From NCBI RefSeq assembly GCF_000003815.2, contig NC_049981.1:14866280-14892666 (forward strand): a DNA stretch of 26,387 nt, given 5' to 3'. Under the pieces are notes generated by a model that worked only from the letters and a program-made list of their open reading frames with translations, did no database searches and was not told where the DNA came from. The position numbers and the translations under genes are program-made. Below are positions 1 through 10,649 of the stretch, piece by piece; position 1 is the stretch's first letter, and the number at the start of each line of letters is the position of its first letter. Source of the stretch: Branchiostoma floridae. Taxonomy: Eukaryota > Chordata > Leptocardii > Amphioxiformes > Branchiostomatidae.

Positions 1-83
1 CAATATAGGAGGCTAGTTAGCAAACAGAAAGCCATTATATAGGTCACACGTTGCGAACGTATATGCCGTTATTTTTGCTCCAA

Positions 84-1667
84 TCAGCACACGCGATACA
101 CAAAGATGATTCCTTCTTCCCCCTCGCAGTAGTTGGAGAAAACGACACGTGACACGGGTTCCCAGCATCCTTTACTCTTCAGCGCCGCCATGCGGGGTTC
201 CAGTTTATGGTACTCCGGCACTTTCCGCAGATTCACCTCCCGCATACAGATCACCACAAATCCCCCTGCAACAGAAGAACACAATTGTTTACACTACCTC
301 CATACCAAGAGCTTAGAAAACGGCAGATGAATATGGGTCATGATCAGGAAAGGCCGCCTACCCACCTGGTTTCACCACCCTGATGAGCTCTTCCAGACAG
401 TCGCATTTTACATGGCCCTCGACCATCCCACCAACCATCACCGTGGCATCGTATTCTCCTGTGATAATAAAGAGTAGTATACTGTATCGGTATTCTCGAG
501 TTCGTCAATGAGGAACAAAAGTAAGCGTCACTAGGTACCGGAAAAGTATCGGAATAAGCACAATTTGCTACAGCACACGACGCGGTTTTTACCGTCAACT
601 CACCATCCACAATATCCAGGCGATTTGTACCTAGGAAGTCTTGGATCAGACGGCCGTAGACGTTTTTCTCTTTCGCCAGCAGAAGCATGTCCTCACTGGG
701 CTCAAGGGCGTCCATGGAACGGAACCCAACCTTGTAAAGCTGTGAAGGAAAGGAGGACAATGTTAAATGGTTATGCACGGCGTGATGAGTTGTCGAAACT
801 CCGATGTTGGATGGCTAGCTTCCACCGTATTAAACCGATCATTTCTTTTCTACAACTTAGTACAAGTCTTTATCTTTGCGAAGAAGCTTATTAAGGTAAT
901 GTTTTCCGTGCCGTTTTTATATTTGTCGATGGCAAAAATCCAGACATTGGGGATCGATTTTGGGGTGACTTCACAAATTGGTATACTAGTAAACATAGTA
1001 ATTTTCAACGGTGCACAGCTGGCGTTCCACATGGCATGGGCATGGCTAATGACGGAAGGAGGACGCTCTATCAAATTTAAGGACTGTGGAAAAAGGTCTG
1101 AAAAAACGGAAATACTAACCGCCTCTCCCGACATGCCGGTACCAGCGGCCACATCCAGGATACGCACACCGTCAGTCTTGCCTTCAAACAGCTTCAGAAC
1201 AAGGTTGGCTGTTGCCGCGGGACCATTGTAGTTCGAGTCGGTGGTGTCCTAGAAGATTAATGTGAGTGTTACGATTAAAGTACGACAATCGACAAACACA
1301 GTCCTTTCTACAAAATATCAAGGTTTGTGTACACGTTGACATTTCTTGTGCACTTATGAACAGGTGTTAAAAGTCACGTGGTTATGACATTAAATTAGTG
1401 GCCGCCTTGTTGGATATTTTTGTACGGTATGTAATTAAATTTATACGATTCATTTTCCTTTTTCTCAACGCGATGAACAGATTAGAGATTGCCTGACTAA
1501 ATATTTATTTCTCTTAACAATAGTGGTCATTTCTCATCATCAATCCAACTGTATTTCACCTTGTCATAATCAGCTGCCCAGGTCTTGTAGAAGTTCTGTG
1601 ATTCCGTCAGAGAAATCCCAGGACGTTGCACGTCGCGGATGTTGCCATGGTAATTGACGACAGGCAT
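84..1667 (-). CDS. METTL27-like SAM-dependent methyltransferase, copy 1 (5 coding exons)
   Basis: Exons in transcript order are 1667-1560, 1248-1120, 739-604, 458-366 and 265-84, joined by GT-AG introns; they give 648 nt, or 215 residues plus TGA. The protein is a class I (Rossmann-fold) methyltransferase of the METTL27/WBSCR27 type. Motif I is DVAAGTG at residues 68-74, the acidic motif II is DALEPS at 89-94 with Glu92, the post-motif strand is EYDATVMVGGM at 126-136, and the motif III-like strand is VVKPGGFVVI at 152-161. The family binds S-adenosylmethionine and is presumably soluble; its substrate is unknown. The start is the ATG after AAGCACC, aligned with the other copies; a CACCCAG acceptor (exon from 1684) lies just upstream, so the open frame running further upstream is probably intronic. 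It differs from copies 2 and 3 mainly at residues 7-12, near 31-35, at Lys142 and at about 182-187. Its introns do not resemble theirs. Confidence 0.9.
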
Positions 1668-1684
1668 GGTGCTTAGGTAGGTAC
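1668..1684 (-). other. 5' UTR part of first coding exon, copy 1
   Basis: A pyrimidine-containing stretch ending in CACCCAG precedes GTACCTACCTAAGCACC and the ATG. The same layout (acceptor, about 19 nt of UTR, ATG) is found in copies 2 and 3. I infer a spliced leader exon further upstream, but I could not locate it for this copy. Confidence 0.5.
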
Positions 1685-1859
1685 CTGGGTGCACAAATAA
1701 ACATACGTAAGTCAAAAGGATATCCCTGGGCAGCCTTGGAGGCCACCGAACACATCCCAACACGTAGTTCACAGTAACACTGCATCGTTCAGACGGGCGA
1801 CGAATTAAGCTATTTCACAGAGTTTACTATGCATGTGCGGGCTACAGGAATTCTAGTTA

Positions 1860-2032
1860 CAGTACAAGCCAGTTAATTGCACAACGGATAATCGCACACT
1901 TCTGTTGATTGCACGAAATAAAAAAAAAATGCCGTAGTGGTGCTTTCTTTAATAACTTCGCTTTTGTGCACCTTTTGGATAATTGCACGAAATGCACTGG
2001 CGAATGGGGGTGCAATTAAGCGGCTTCCACTG
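1860..2032. mobile_element. 173-bp pogo/Tigger-like MITE
   Basis: The ends form an inverted repeat of about 24 bp: CAGTACAAGCCAGTTAATTG on the left matches CAGTGGAAGCCGCTTAATTG on the right complement, and both continue into CAC. The element is flanked by TA on both sides (1858-1859 and 2033-2034), the target duplication expected of Tc1/mariner-pogo transposons. It contains an A-run and internal repeats of GGATAAT(T/C)GCAC, and has no coding capacity. A decayed relative lies near 18205-18449. Confidence 0.75.
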
Positions 2033-2034
2033 TA

Positions 2035-4136
2035 ATATGTCAAAGGGTAAGGCACCTGCATGCCAGGACGTAATCATTCCGCCATTTTGTGGGCGTCATT
2101 AAGTTCCAAACATTGTTACAAAAGTCTCACACAATGGTCTGAAGGCCTTCACCTTTGACATATCCAGCCAGGATTCCCATCGACAGCACATGCGTATTAC
2201 ACTCTGTGGAAGCGTTCATACGACCAATGTCGTGTTTTCTTCGTCTAAATCTCAGCACTTGAGCACAACACATTTTGTTAAGAGTAAGACTTATTGGGCA
2301 AAGTGGCTATTTTTTCTAGGATGTCTTTTCCATTGACCACATGACCTAATATTATAAACTGCTCTTTAGGAAAGTCTGACCTTTGCTTTCACCTTCTTAC
2401 TCACTGACTTCCTGCAAGTACTAGTATTGGTACCGACTGTGTATTCAGAAAACTACAAACACACACGAACCTAAACACGCAGTCAGCAAATAACACACCT
2501 GTTGATTTTAATCTCCTTGGCCTGACCTTCCATCTTCCACAACTCAGGTTTTGACCTTTGTGGTCACTTCCCACTCAGTGACTTCCCGCTTCCACTCAAC
2601 TTACATTGTATTCAAATAGTGCGCACACCAACTAAACCAAACACAGGGACCGCAAACAAAGACTACTCCGCACACGGAGTCAATAACTGTTGAGTGGAAA
2701 GCACTCGTTAAGTCTGCCTAAATCCTTGACCTCTAGCACTTGATCTCAGGTTTCGGGAGGGGGTAAGGTCTGAGAGATTGCGAACGAAACTGTGACAGGA
2801 TCACACAAGCTGACTCGTGCTCTGCAGAGAGATATTGTCATTGTATGGTATATTGGGTCACACTGACTAACACGTGCTACATACATGGGACTCATTGCGC
2901 TGACTTCAAAATGTCCGACAATTGCAACTAAGCATTAATAACGTCAGACGACAGATGTTATCGATCTCACATCTAAAGGCACATGGACCGACACAAGACA
3001 GGACAATACATGCACATTTGGGCCCTACCTATATTATATATAACCTCGGGGCACTGGGAGTTGAGAGTGCTGCAGAGTTGAATCTATTGGAGGCCCCGAT
3101 GCCCTTTTCTGTAGATCCGCAATCGTACGCGTATTTCCAAGGAGCTTTCGTCAAGCTCGAGCTTCTTGGTATTTCGTAGCGGGACCACTCGAATTCATCG
3201 TAGAGCATAATCGGCGCAATTTGCGTCGAGCGAATATTGGCCCCTTTAATCTAACGTACGAAGAAGCCAACCGGATTTACCGTAAAACGTAATTCTTATG
3301 AATTGGTGGTCATAAAGCGCTAAAGAGCTGTGCTGAAAATTACGTCAACATATGTTTGCTGCCCCATCTCTGGCCAGCAAGACGGGTGCTTTTATATCTT
3401 CTAAGTAAGGATTGAATCTTATTGATGGAATTGTCAGTTTTGATTAGTGTTTAGATCTCCTCTTCACGTATTCTGCCGTCGGCGAAATTCAGCCAAAATA
3501 CGGTTAAGATTAGCATAATGCGTTTAGGAACTACGTAATCTAGCGTAGAGCGTAATGAAGCAGCCAGAATTTAGCGTATTACGTAGCCGGCCTTCGGGAA
3601 TAGCGCAGAGCGTTGTAGGGACCCCCCAAAGGGCCCCCTTTATTGAGATACCAAGCCCTAAGCTTAATGAGGCGACTCTTCTTGGTAACAATAAAAGGTA
3701 AATATAGATATATACATAAGCAGACATAGACATATAAGCGCATGATACAGATTACATATAAAAAGTCCGCTTATTGACACTAAGCACACAAAATCAGTCA
3801 AGTGTTACTGATACCGCTAGCGTGCTGAATGACAGGTGTTATCGAGCTCATATCTATAGCTGTAAAGGCACCGACACCACAAGACAGAACAATACATGTC
3901 ACCTTTGCCCTACCTGTAACCTTTGCTAATAGTAACAGTTGGGCTGACTAAGCGAGATGGGCTGTAGCTGGGAGGGGGCTCAGCGTACAGCAACAGACAA
4001 ACGACAATGGAAGGCAATGACGGCCCGTCTCAGTGCCAGCGCTGCGAAGCGACGACGATGAAGATGATGAGGATAACCTTTGCCCTAGCTGGTAGCAGAG
4101 TCCAACGACGCAAGCTAGAATCAGTAGGACCAAGGA
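2035..4136. other. Intergenic, AT-rich, with degenerate repeats; no gene seen
   Basis: No open frame here looks like protein. Two degenerate direct duplications are visible. One starts at about 2389 and recurs at about 2548, each with GACCTTTG followed by a CTCA(C/G)TGACTTCC core. The other starts at about 2947 and recurs at about 3828, each with CAG(A/G)TGTTATCGA followed by an ACAATACATG core. Between 3535 and 3620 the motif TAGCGTAGAGCGTA recurs in decayed form before a C-rich segment. These suggest old repeat remnants of unknown family. Confidence 0.4.
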
Positions 4137-4160
4137 GCTTTTATCAACGTTGATAAAAGC
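4137..4160. repeat. Perfect 24-bp palindrome
   Basis: GCTTTTATCAAC is followed directly by its exact reverse complement, giving a hairpin or cruciform candidate with no loop. The flanks begin CCAAGGA and end CCCTTTG, extending the symmetry imperfectly. A similar imperfect palindrome with the same AAGGA left flank occurs at about 4718-4745. Either it is a dispersed palindromic repeat or a binding site for a dimeric factor. Confidence 0.8.
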
Positions 4161-4262
4161 CCTTTGATAGGACCGCCTACATATTACGCTAAATTCAGGA
4201 AAGCAGTACAAATTTCGCTGCGAAATATGGGGATTTTCACATGCACTCCTAATATTCAAGAT

Positions 4263-4298
4263 GTGTGTGTGTGTGGGGGGGGGGGGGGGGGGGGGGGG
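4263..4298. repeat. (GT)n tract followed by a 24-G run
   Basis: Six GT units run directly into 24 consecutive guanines. Such a run can form a G-quadruplex, is length-unstable, and is a frequent place for sequencing error, so the exact count should not be trusted. Confidence 0.9.
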
Positions 4299-6580
4299 TT
4301 AAATCGTTACGTTTTTCGAACTGACATTTGCTGTGTCAAACTACTAAAGAGATAGAAAAGAGAAGATAGGAGAACGTTAATCCCCTAGCAGATTTGCCGC
4401 GGTGGCATGACAGTATCCGAAGGGTGCAGCTTGGGTTCCATTTTGGCTTAATACTGGTAGGCTGTCGCGCCACCTGCAAATTTCCTTGGATATAAGGACA
4501 ACGTGGCGATTTCAAATCACCCACCATCTGCTTGGAGATAAAAAAAACGGATGAAAGGAAAAAGACACCATTTCCCCACCAACCTCTGCCTGGAGAGTAA
4601 CTGTAAGGACCTAGCTGGAAGGACAGGGGATGCCGTGTTGGGCTTGTCATTGCCTCCAAAATGAGTCGCTCTTGCCTCAAAAATGCACAAAAAGTCAAGT
4701 TTGACCACCCTCCACAAGGACATTTGTCAACAATGACAAAAGCTTTTATTTTATTTAAGATAAAAAAAAAACACCATCAGAAGCATCATATTGGGAAATA
4801 TTTTTGTCGCGTTTTGCTGTCTCTCCCTACTACTACTAGTCTCTCCTAGTTTGACCTTTGTTCCAGTTCCAGACACCGGCAGCCGGCGTCTGTCACACGC
4901 CAGGCCACGCCCCACTCAGCGCGGGTCGATTTATGACATAAATGATCGTCAGCGCTGAGCTAGTTCCTTTTTACAAATAATGGGGATTAATTTGTACAGT
5001 TCGAACACGGCAACCTCGCACAGGCTCCGTGCGTGTACTGACTCCTCTGGCCGATTTGTAGAGCCTGGTAGAGGCTAGCTCGGTACCACGTGTTGCTGAG
5101 TGCATTTTGTATTTGTATCAAGCAAAGAAGCCCAGGGCTTGACAGTACAGGAAAAGATGATGCAACCGTGTGGTAAACTTGTTTTCCTTAGCGCGACAGA
5201 ACAGACCAACTGAGTTTTTTCAATCAGTTGTAAATCCCCTTCAACTTACTAGGGATGTCGGTAGGCTTAAGAATGTATTCAGTTGTACAAAGCGCCACAT
5301 TCTCCAGTACGCGTCAAAACTAAATAAACCCGACTCTTTCCCCATGACAAAATCTAGGCTGTTATCCCATAGTGAGCTTCCCGGTATCTCTGACGGCGCT
5401 GGCGTGCTGCCCGCCCACCTAGTTCACCGTGCCAACCCTGGGGAATGTATACTAGTATACGGGGTTGTTTTCTATTACTAGTACTTCGCTCGGTCAGTAG
5501 GACGGACCGGCAGTAATCAGAAAGGCCGGGTGGAGAGATGACCCGTTTAAGACTTTTACAAGGCTAGAGTAGGACTGGGTCAAGACCTCGTAAGTCGGCC
5601 TTTCAAAATGGTTGCCAGGTTACATTTACAGACAATTCTGCGAAGCCTGCAGAGATTAGGGAAGGTTCTCAAGTGTAACAACAAAGATTAGGCACGGTTA
5701 TAACAACATTTGAATAACAAAAGGTTTATTCGGAAGTTGATATGGCGTGACTTGTCGGGTCATTACAGGTGACCAGGTGATGGAAAATTCCACTCCTTTA
5801 CGGGCCATAACAGGTAAACTGTTTGGATATCATTAAGGCACACTGATTTCCGACTTATTTCGAACATACAATACGCAAAAAAATTGTGGCCCCTCCTGCG
5901 ATGGTCCACACGACAAGAAGCTAATACTATACACGCTAGTTGCAGTCACTTATATAACGTTAGTAGCCTTGAATGAAGTTGTAGTGATAGTACTACATGT
6001 GCTAGGTTAGAGTTACTTTGTGTACTTCTTAAAACAGGAAACAAAGGCATGTTGGCTGTGATACCATATTTTGTGGCCTCAATTTGTTGAAGCGTGCACG
6101 GTGTCTATTTTGGAAAAAGACTAGGCATCTTGTATTATTTACCGATATGGGTCGCGCTCACATTAGATTTAGAACAAACAGACATGTCATCCATAAAATT
6201 AACTTCCTCTGGCCTTACTACTGAATATTGTATGAAGAGGGGGGAGGAGGGCTGTCAGGCTCAAGGCCTCAATGTTAGAGCTTTTGTGTTTCATCAAGCT
6301 TATAGATTGCCGAAATTAATAGTGATATGAATATTTAATTTTACAGACAGCATCAAAAGAATCCAACTTAGCTGTTGCGTTACAGTACTGACCATTTCTA
6401 CTGTGGCTTTGTGGAGCATTAATTTATGCCACTGTAAATTCTAAGACCCTTGTTCGCGGCACAGCGTTTCTTCAAAATTTTATCTTCTTTGCTCTATTGT
6501 ACAGTATGTGATGTGCCTCAAAGACGTACCGACAAAGACTCCATATCCCTACGCAACGACCAAGTCTTGGTATTCAGACT
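4299..6580. other. Intergenic region, no supported gene
   Basis: Several open frames of 60-120 codons are present (for example 5170-5481 plus and 4336-4698 minus), but they lack ATG context, splice support or recognisable domains, and overlap one another on both strands. The segment at about 4470-4640 may be an old interspersed repeat because two GCTTGGAGA/GCCTGGAGA segments follow A-rich or C-rich stretches, but I cannot name a family. Confidence 0.4.
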
Positions 6581-6585
6581 GGATT

Positions 6586-6629
6586 GCGTCATTCAGACTG
6601 ACATCCGTCTTGCGTAGTGGAAATTTCCA
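6586..6629. promoter_or_regulatory. CRE-like plus Rel-like motif pair upstream of copy 1
   Basis: GCGTCAT at 6586-6592 is followed by CTTGCGTAGTGGAAATTTCC ending at 6628. The last ten bases, GGAAATTTCC, fit the GGRNNYYCC-type Rel/NF-kB consensus. The same order and the same CTTGCGT lead-in occur upstream of copy 2 (12721-12780) and copy 3 (23994-24052). It lies about 5 kb upstream of the copy 1 ATG. Function is inferred from recurrence only. Confidence 0.35.
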
Positions 6630-7250
6630 TCATGACTGTACAAGCATGCAAGCACCGCTATTACAGGGGGAGTGAAAAGTATGTGAAATCGTAGCCTGAA
6701 AGCTAAGAATTAACTCGTACGTAACGAGATGATAATAAAGTATACTAAGATTTGCCCTTGGCTAACAAAAGCATATACATTTTTGTATTTCTACGTTTTC
6801 TAATACCTGACGAGCCCATGGTACTTTCCTGAGTTATAAGGATATAGTTATCCGTAGATAGGCGGATATACCAAGGACGTTGGATATACTGAACAGTTGG
6901 CGTAGCAACTTTATTGACATTTTATAGTTGTCCTAAGCGTAACAGTATAAAAGATGGGTGCGTTCTAGCTCAATATTCTTCAGGATAGTGGAATACTGAC
7001 AACAACAAAACGTGCACAGAACACATACAGTAACCGCTTTAAATCTCCTGGACACAAATTCCCCCCTTTAAGACCACGTGGTCGAATAAAAAACGCACAT
7101 GAGGACAGTGAATATTACAAATTACGGATCCAGAAATACACTACCTTGTTTGGCAAAATGAAGGAACTCTTCCGTGTTGGTTATTGTAGGTATAGTGGCA
7201 CAGTCGCTGACCCGGCAGTCTCACAAAGGCAGCTGGAGTGAAGCCGTGAC
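6630..7250. other. Intergenic spacer before unit A; nothing recognised
   Basis: This AT-rich spacer has no convincing exon. It separates the unique flank of copy 1 from the start of the duplicated unit. Confidence 0.4.
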
Positions 7251-7908
7251 GATTATGTGTACTGCACGTGTTCGCACGTGAAGATGTCGGTATGTGGTCA
7301 TGTATTCGCTTACATCTCTAACAACATTAGCATTGACCGGGATGGGATGGGAGGGTGGTCATATCACGGAAGCAAGCTGGAGGAAAACGTGCTCTGTTGA
7401 AGAGATCACTTTTATCAGTTCCACGTTTTCTTTCTGTAAACTTATTAAAGCATATGTAAAGTTTTTTTGGGGGGTTATCCCCACACCCCCACGATTGTTC
7501 ATTTTCCGCCCCGTGTTTATTGTTGTGTGACCGGATCAGGTAAACGCAATATTTACGACCCAGGTGTTCACTCAGACTTGCATTCGCCTGTGTAGACCTG
7601 GCATTTACGTCAGTGGAAAGGCCTTTTTTGTATTCGGTCTGTTTGTTTGTCTTGGTGTGTGTTCAAATCTGATGCCCCGGCCGAGTACATCTTGTTCCCT
7701 GGCTGAGTTCAAACCGAAGACTGGATGACAGTAAACAACGGTTGGCACATGGCACAAGGCCAGGAACCGGTGGATATGCGAAAGCGTCTCTTGCAATTCG
7801 GCGGCAATAAATGGACATAGTTTTGTTCTACTTTATCAAGGAATTAAAAAGATAAAACTTCAACTTTTCACGAAGGTGACGTTGACGTTCGAAACCGCAC
7901 TTTACTAG

Positions 7909-8075
7909 TACAACAAAAGTTGTCTGAAAACGGGTCAATTGACCGATCTATGGCCCACCTCCGTCGAATCACTGGAATTGAATTTGACGGGTATGCAGCT
8001 ACTCACATTTTTCGAACCATTACTAATTGCACAGATGATGCTATCATTGGTGGAACTGATGAAGATCGCTCTATT
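7909..8075 (+). CDS. Possible exon of an unidentified plus-strand gene
   Basis: After a CTTTACTAG acceptor-like site there is an open frame of 55 codons that begins CAACAAAAGTTG and includes residues MAHLRRITGIEFDGYAATHI and ends GGTDEDRSI before a GTAAGG donor-like site. If the donor is not used, the frame continues only to VRH and a TGA at 8085-8087, and a plus-strand AATAAA follows at 8303-8308, so this could also be a terminal exon. Composition looks protein-like, but I recognise no domain. The unit B counterpart has 13-bp and 33-bp deletions and is out of frame, which argues that the exon is not essential, at least there. Confidence 0.25.
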
Positions 8076-8295
8076 GTAAGGCACTGACATCTTCTCAGAG
8101 TGACCCCCCCCCTCCCGGTGACTATGGCGTGTTATTATTAGCCATTATGGATGAAAAAGCTAGCTAGATAATTGATGCACGTGAATCCACCCAAATATCA
8201 TCATATGACACCTTACAAATTCCTCTCTGTCTTCTCTAGCAAAGGATCACGAAAGAAATCGCCTGGAAACAACACCACAAATGACAGACATAACG

Positions 8296-8308
8296 TTTAT
8301 TCAATAAA
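8296..8308. terminator. Bidirectional poly(A) signal candidate
   Basis: TTTATTCAATAAA carries AATAAA on both strands. On the minus strand it lies about 440 bp beyond the copy 2 stop codon; on the plus strand about 230 bp beyond the possible exon at 7909. It is conserved at 20480-20492. Confidence 0.4.
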
Positions 8309-8558
8309 CAGGTGTCTATCATTCCATTTCTTGAATACAGATATACAGTATATACTTTCTTTTTAAAAGAAGTTCTAAGCCCTCAATTTCTATTCTAGAG
8401 ATGCACCAAGAAGTATGCATCGGAACATGCAAAGAATATAATCGATCGCGAATATGATTGTCCTGTGAGTCATGATGTGGGAAGTATGCAGTCCTTGTGC
8501 GTATCAAACTTCATTTGGAATGACTTCTTTAGTACACCTAGCACCCACAGTCCACCAG

Positions 8559-8575
8559 TATATATATATATATAT
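8559..8575. repeat. (TA)n microsatellite
   Basis: About eight TA units in unit A; the matching place in unit B (near 20740) has only a short ATATAT, so the tract length changed after duplication. Confidence 0.8.
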
Positions 8576-8741
8576 TGACGATTCAACACCAAGCTGGGCA
8601 AGCAGATATTGCTGATATAGGAGTTCTAACAACAGTATAATAAGTCAGTGACAGTAGAAAAGCTATAAATGGTTATCAGTTGGTCATGATTGCACCTAGC
8701 TCATATTTTGTGAACATATTTGCCGTTATTTCTTGCTCCAA

Positions 8742-10649
8742 TCAACACACGCGATACACAAAGATGATTCCTTCTTCCCCTTCGCAGTAGTTGGAGAAAA
8801 CGACACGTGACACGGGTTCCCAGCATCCTTCATTCTGCAGGGTCTTCATGCGGGGTTCCAGTTTGCGGTACTCCGGCACTTTCCGCAGGTTCACCTCCCG
8901 CATACAGATCACCACAAATCCTCCTGCAACAAGAGAACAGTTGATTCAAGACAACATTTTCAATATTCTACATTCTCGCCCAACTATGATCTCTCTGTAC
9001 CATGAATATGGGAGATTGCACCAGCACAGACGACTTCCTATTCTCTTGAGTCTTAATAAAAAAAAGACATGATATTTCTTTCCTTCTTTTGTGTGCTAAA
9101 TGAAAAAAAAATACAATGACGGTATCGAGCGATTTACCTTATCATATTTACAACACGATGTGTTTTGAGAACAGCAGACGAAACTGTATATCATGACATG
9201 GAACTTAGAAATTCAAAAGTTTTAAGAAAAAAACTACAAATTTGGGTCAGTTAAGGCCCCCTACCCACCTGGTTTCACCACCCTGATGAGCTCTTCCAGA
9301 CAGTCACAACCAACATGGCCCTCGACCATCCCACCAACCATCACGGTGGCATCGTACTCTCCTACAAACGTGACAATCAAAATGAGTATAACAGGATATA
9401 CAGCCTGACTAAAGCCGCGCTCATAGCTACCACCTGCCTCAGTATCTTATATTAGAGATAGCGAGACATTGTGTAACCAAGGAGCAACACCTGAAGCCTT
9501 GAACAAACACTGATGCAAAACAGTATACTTCATATGCTAATGTAGACGAAGTGTATTATTTATGGGAGAGAAAAAAAAAACAGAAAAGACCCAGAGAACA
9601 AGCTCATGATGGAGGGAATAGGTCTTTTTTTAATAAAAACAACAACAATAGACTTCAGTACAATGACTCAGTACATAGTATTTTACTTACTCGTATAAAG
9701 AGAAGGATATTAAAAGAGAACTTACCATCCACAATATCCAGGCGATTTGTACCTAGGAAGTCTTGGATCAGACGGCCGTAGACGTTTTTCTCTTTCGCCA
9801 GCAGAAGCATTTCCTCACTGGGCTCAAGGGCGTCCAGGGAACAGAACCCAATTTTCTGGAGCTGTGGACAGTGACATATAGCCTATGTTTAGAACTATGC
9901 CGATGCTAAAAGTATCTACTACGTTTTCCTCAGGAAGTTTAATTCCCTTGTATTAGACTTCAATATAGAAACGATACGAACGACTCGAATGGACATTACC
10001 AACACAGAAGTAACCGAGCACATACAGCCGGCAACGCATTACGCTAAAAGAGCAGCATAAGAAATAAACAGCTACAATAAAAGAAAGATACAGACAATGA
10101 AACGACAAATGGGGTTAGATTCATAAGAATACACCCTTTGGAAACCATTAAAGAAAGCACAGAAGACTATCCAAAGAAAATTTAATAAAAAGAAATTTGG
10201 GACAACTACTAACCGCCTCTCCCGACATTCCGGTACCAGCGGCCACATCCAGGATACGCACACCGTCAGTCTTGCCTTCAAACAGTTTCAGAACAAGGTT
10301 GGCTGTAGCTGCGGGACCGTTGTAGTTCGAGTTGGTGGTGTCCTAGAACAAATAGTTAATTGAACAATGTTTGATATGTGCAAAAATATAGCTCATAATG
10401 CTGTCCCTAGTATGATACTCATCTTAAGAAATTTCTCAATCTCGAGAAGTGCTGGAATGAACTTGCGAAAAATGTCACCGATCTGTTTGTACCCATGTAC
10501 TTATGACTAAATAAACCGGGTTTAAAGTAAGCCGGTCGTACCTTGTCATAGGTCTCGGCCCAGGTCTTGTAGAAGTCCTGAGACTCCTCCAGGGATATTC
10601 CAGGGCGCTGCGAGGTGCGGATGTTGTTGTTGTAGTTGACCACAGGCAT
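8742..10649 (-). CDS. METTL27-like SAM-dependent methyltransferase, copy 2 (5 coding exons)
   Basis: Exons in transcript order are 10649-10542, 10342-10214, 9861-9726, 9361-9269 and 8923-8742. Lengths, phases and GT-AG sites match copies 1 and 3, giving 215 residues and a TGA. Motif I DVAAGTG (68-74), DALEPS (89-94) and VVKPGGFVVI (152-161) are intact, so it should bind S-adenosylmethionine; substrate unknown. In the third coding exon it has Ile83, Cys86, Leu88 and Glu96 where both other copies have Val, Arg, Met and Asp, all within 14 residues around the strand leading to motif II. Outside that exon it differs from copy 3 by only Lys36/Gln36. Its second-last intron carries a 124-bp insertion. 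The first coding exon starts at 10668 with 19 nt of 5' UTR after a TTTTTCACAG acceptor. Confidence 0.92.
9528..9651. mobile_element. 124-bp intronic insertion matching upstream DNA of copies 2 and 3
   Basis: This block is absent from the equivalent intron of copy 3. It contains CATATGCTAATGTAGACGAA and then a 45-bp core with AAAAGACC and GGTCTTTT arms (9584-9628). The same core is at 10875-10919 and at 22988-23032; the longer match with the TAGACGAA part is to unit B (about 22941), not to unit A's own upstream copy. It may be a small mobile hairpin element or a copied fragment. Confidence 0.6.

Noticed and set aside
5170-5481. 103-codon plus-strand frame
   Set aside because: It starts at GTG rather than ATG, has no splice context and no recognisable domain.
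7648-7680. GTTCAAATC resembling a tRNA T-loop
   Set aside because: No pairing acceptor stem, anticodon arm or D-arm around it.
8791-9072. Plus-strand frame of 93 codons repeated at 20962
   Set aside because: It is the antisense shadow of the last methyltransferase exon; identity simply reflects the recent duplication.
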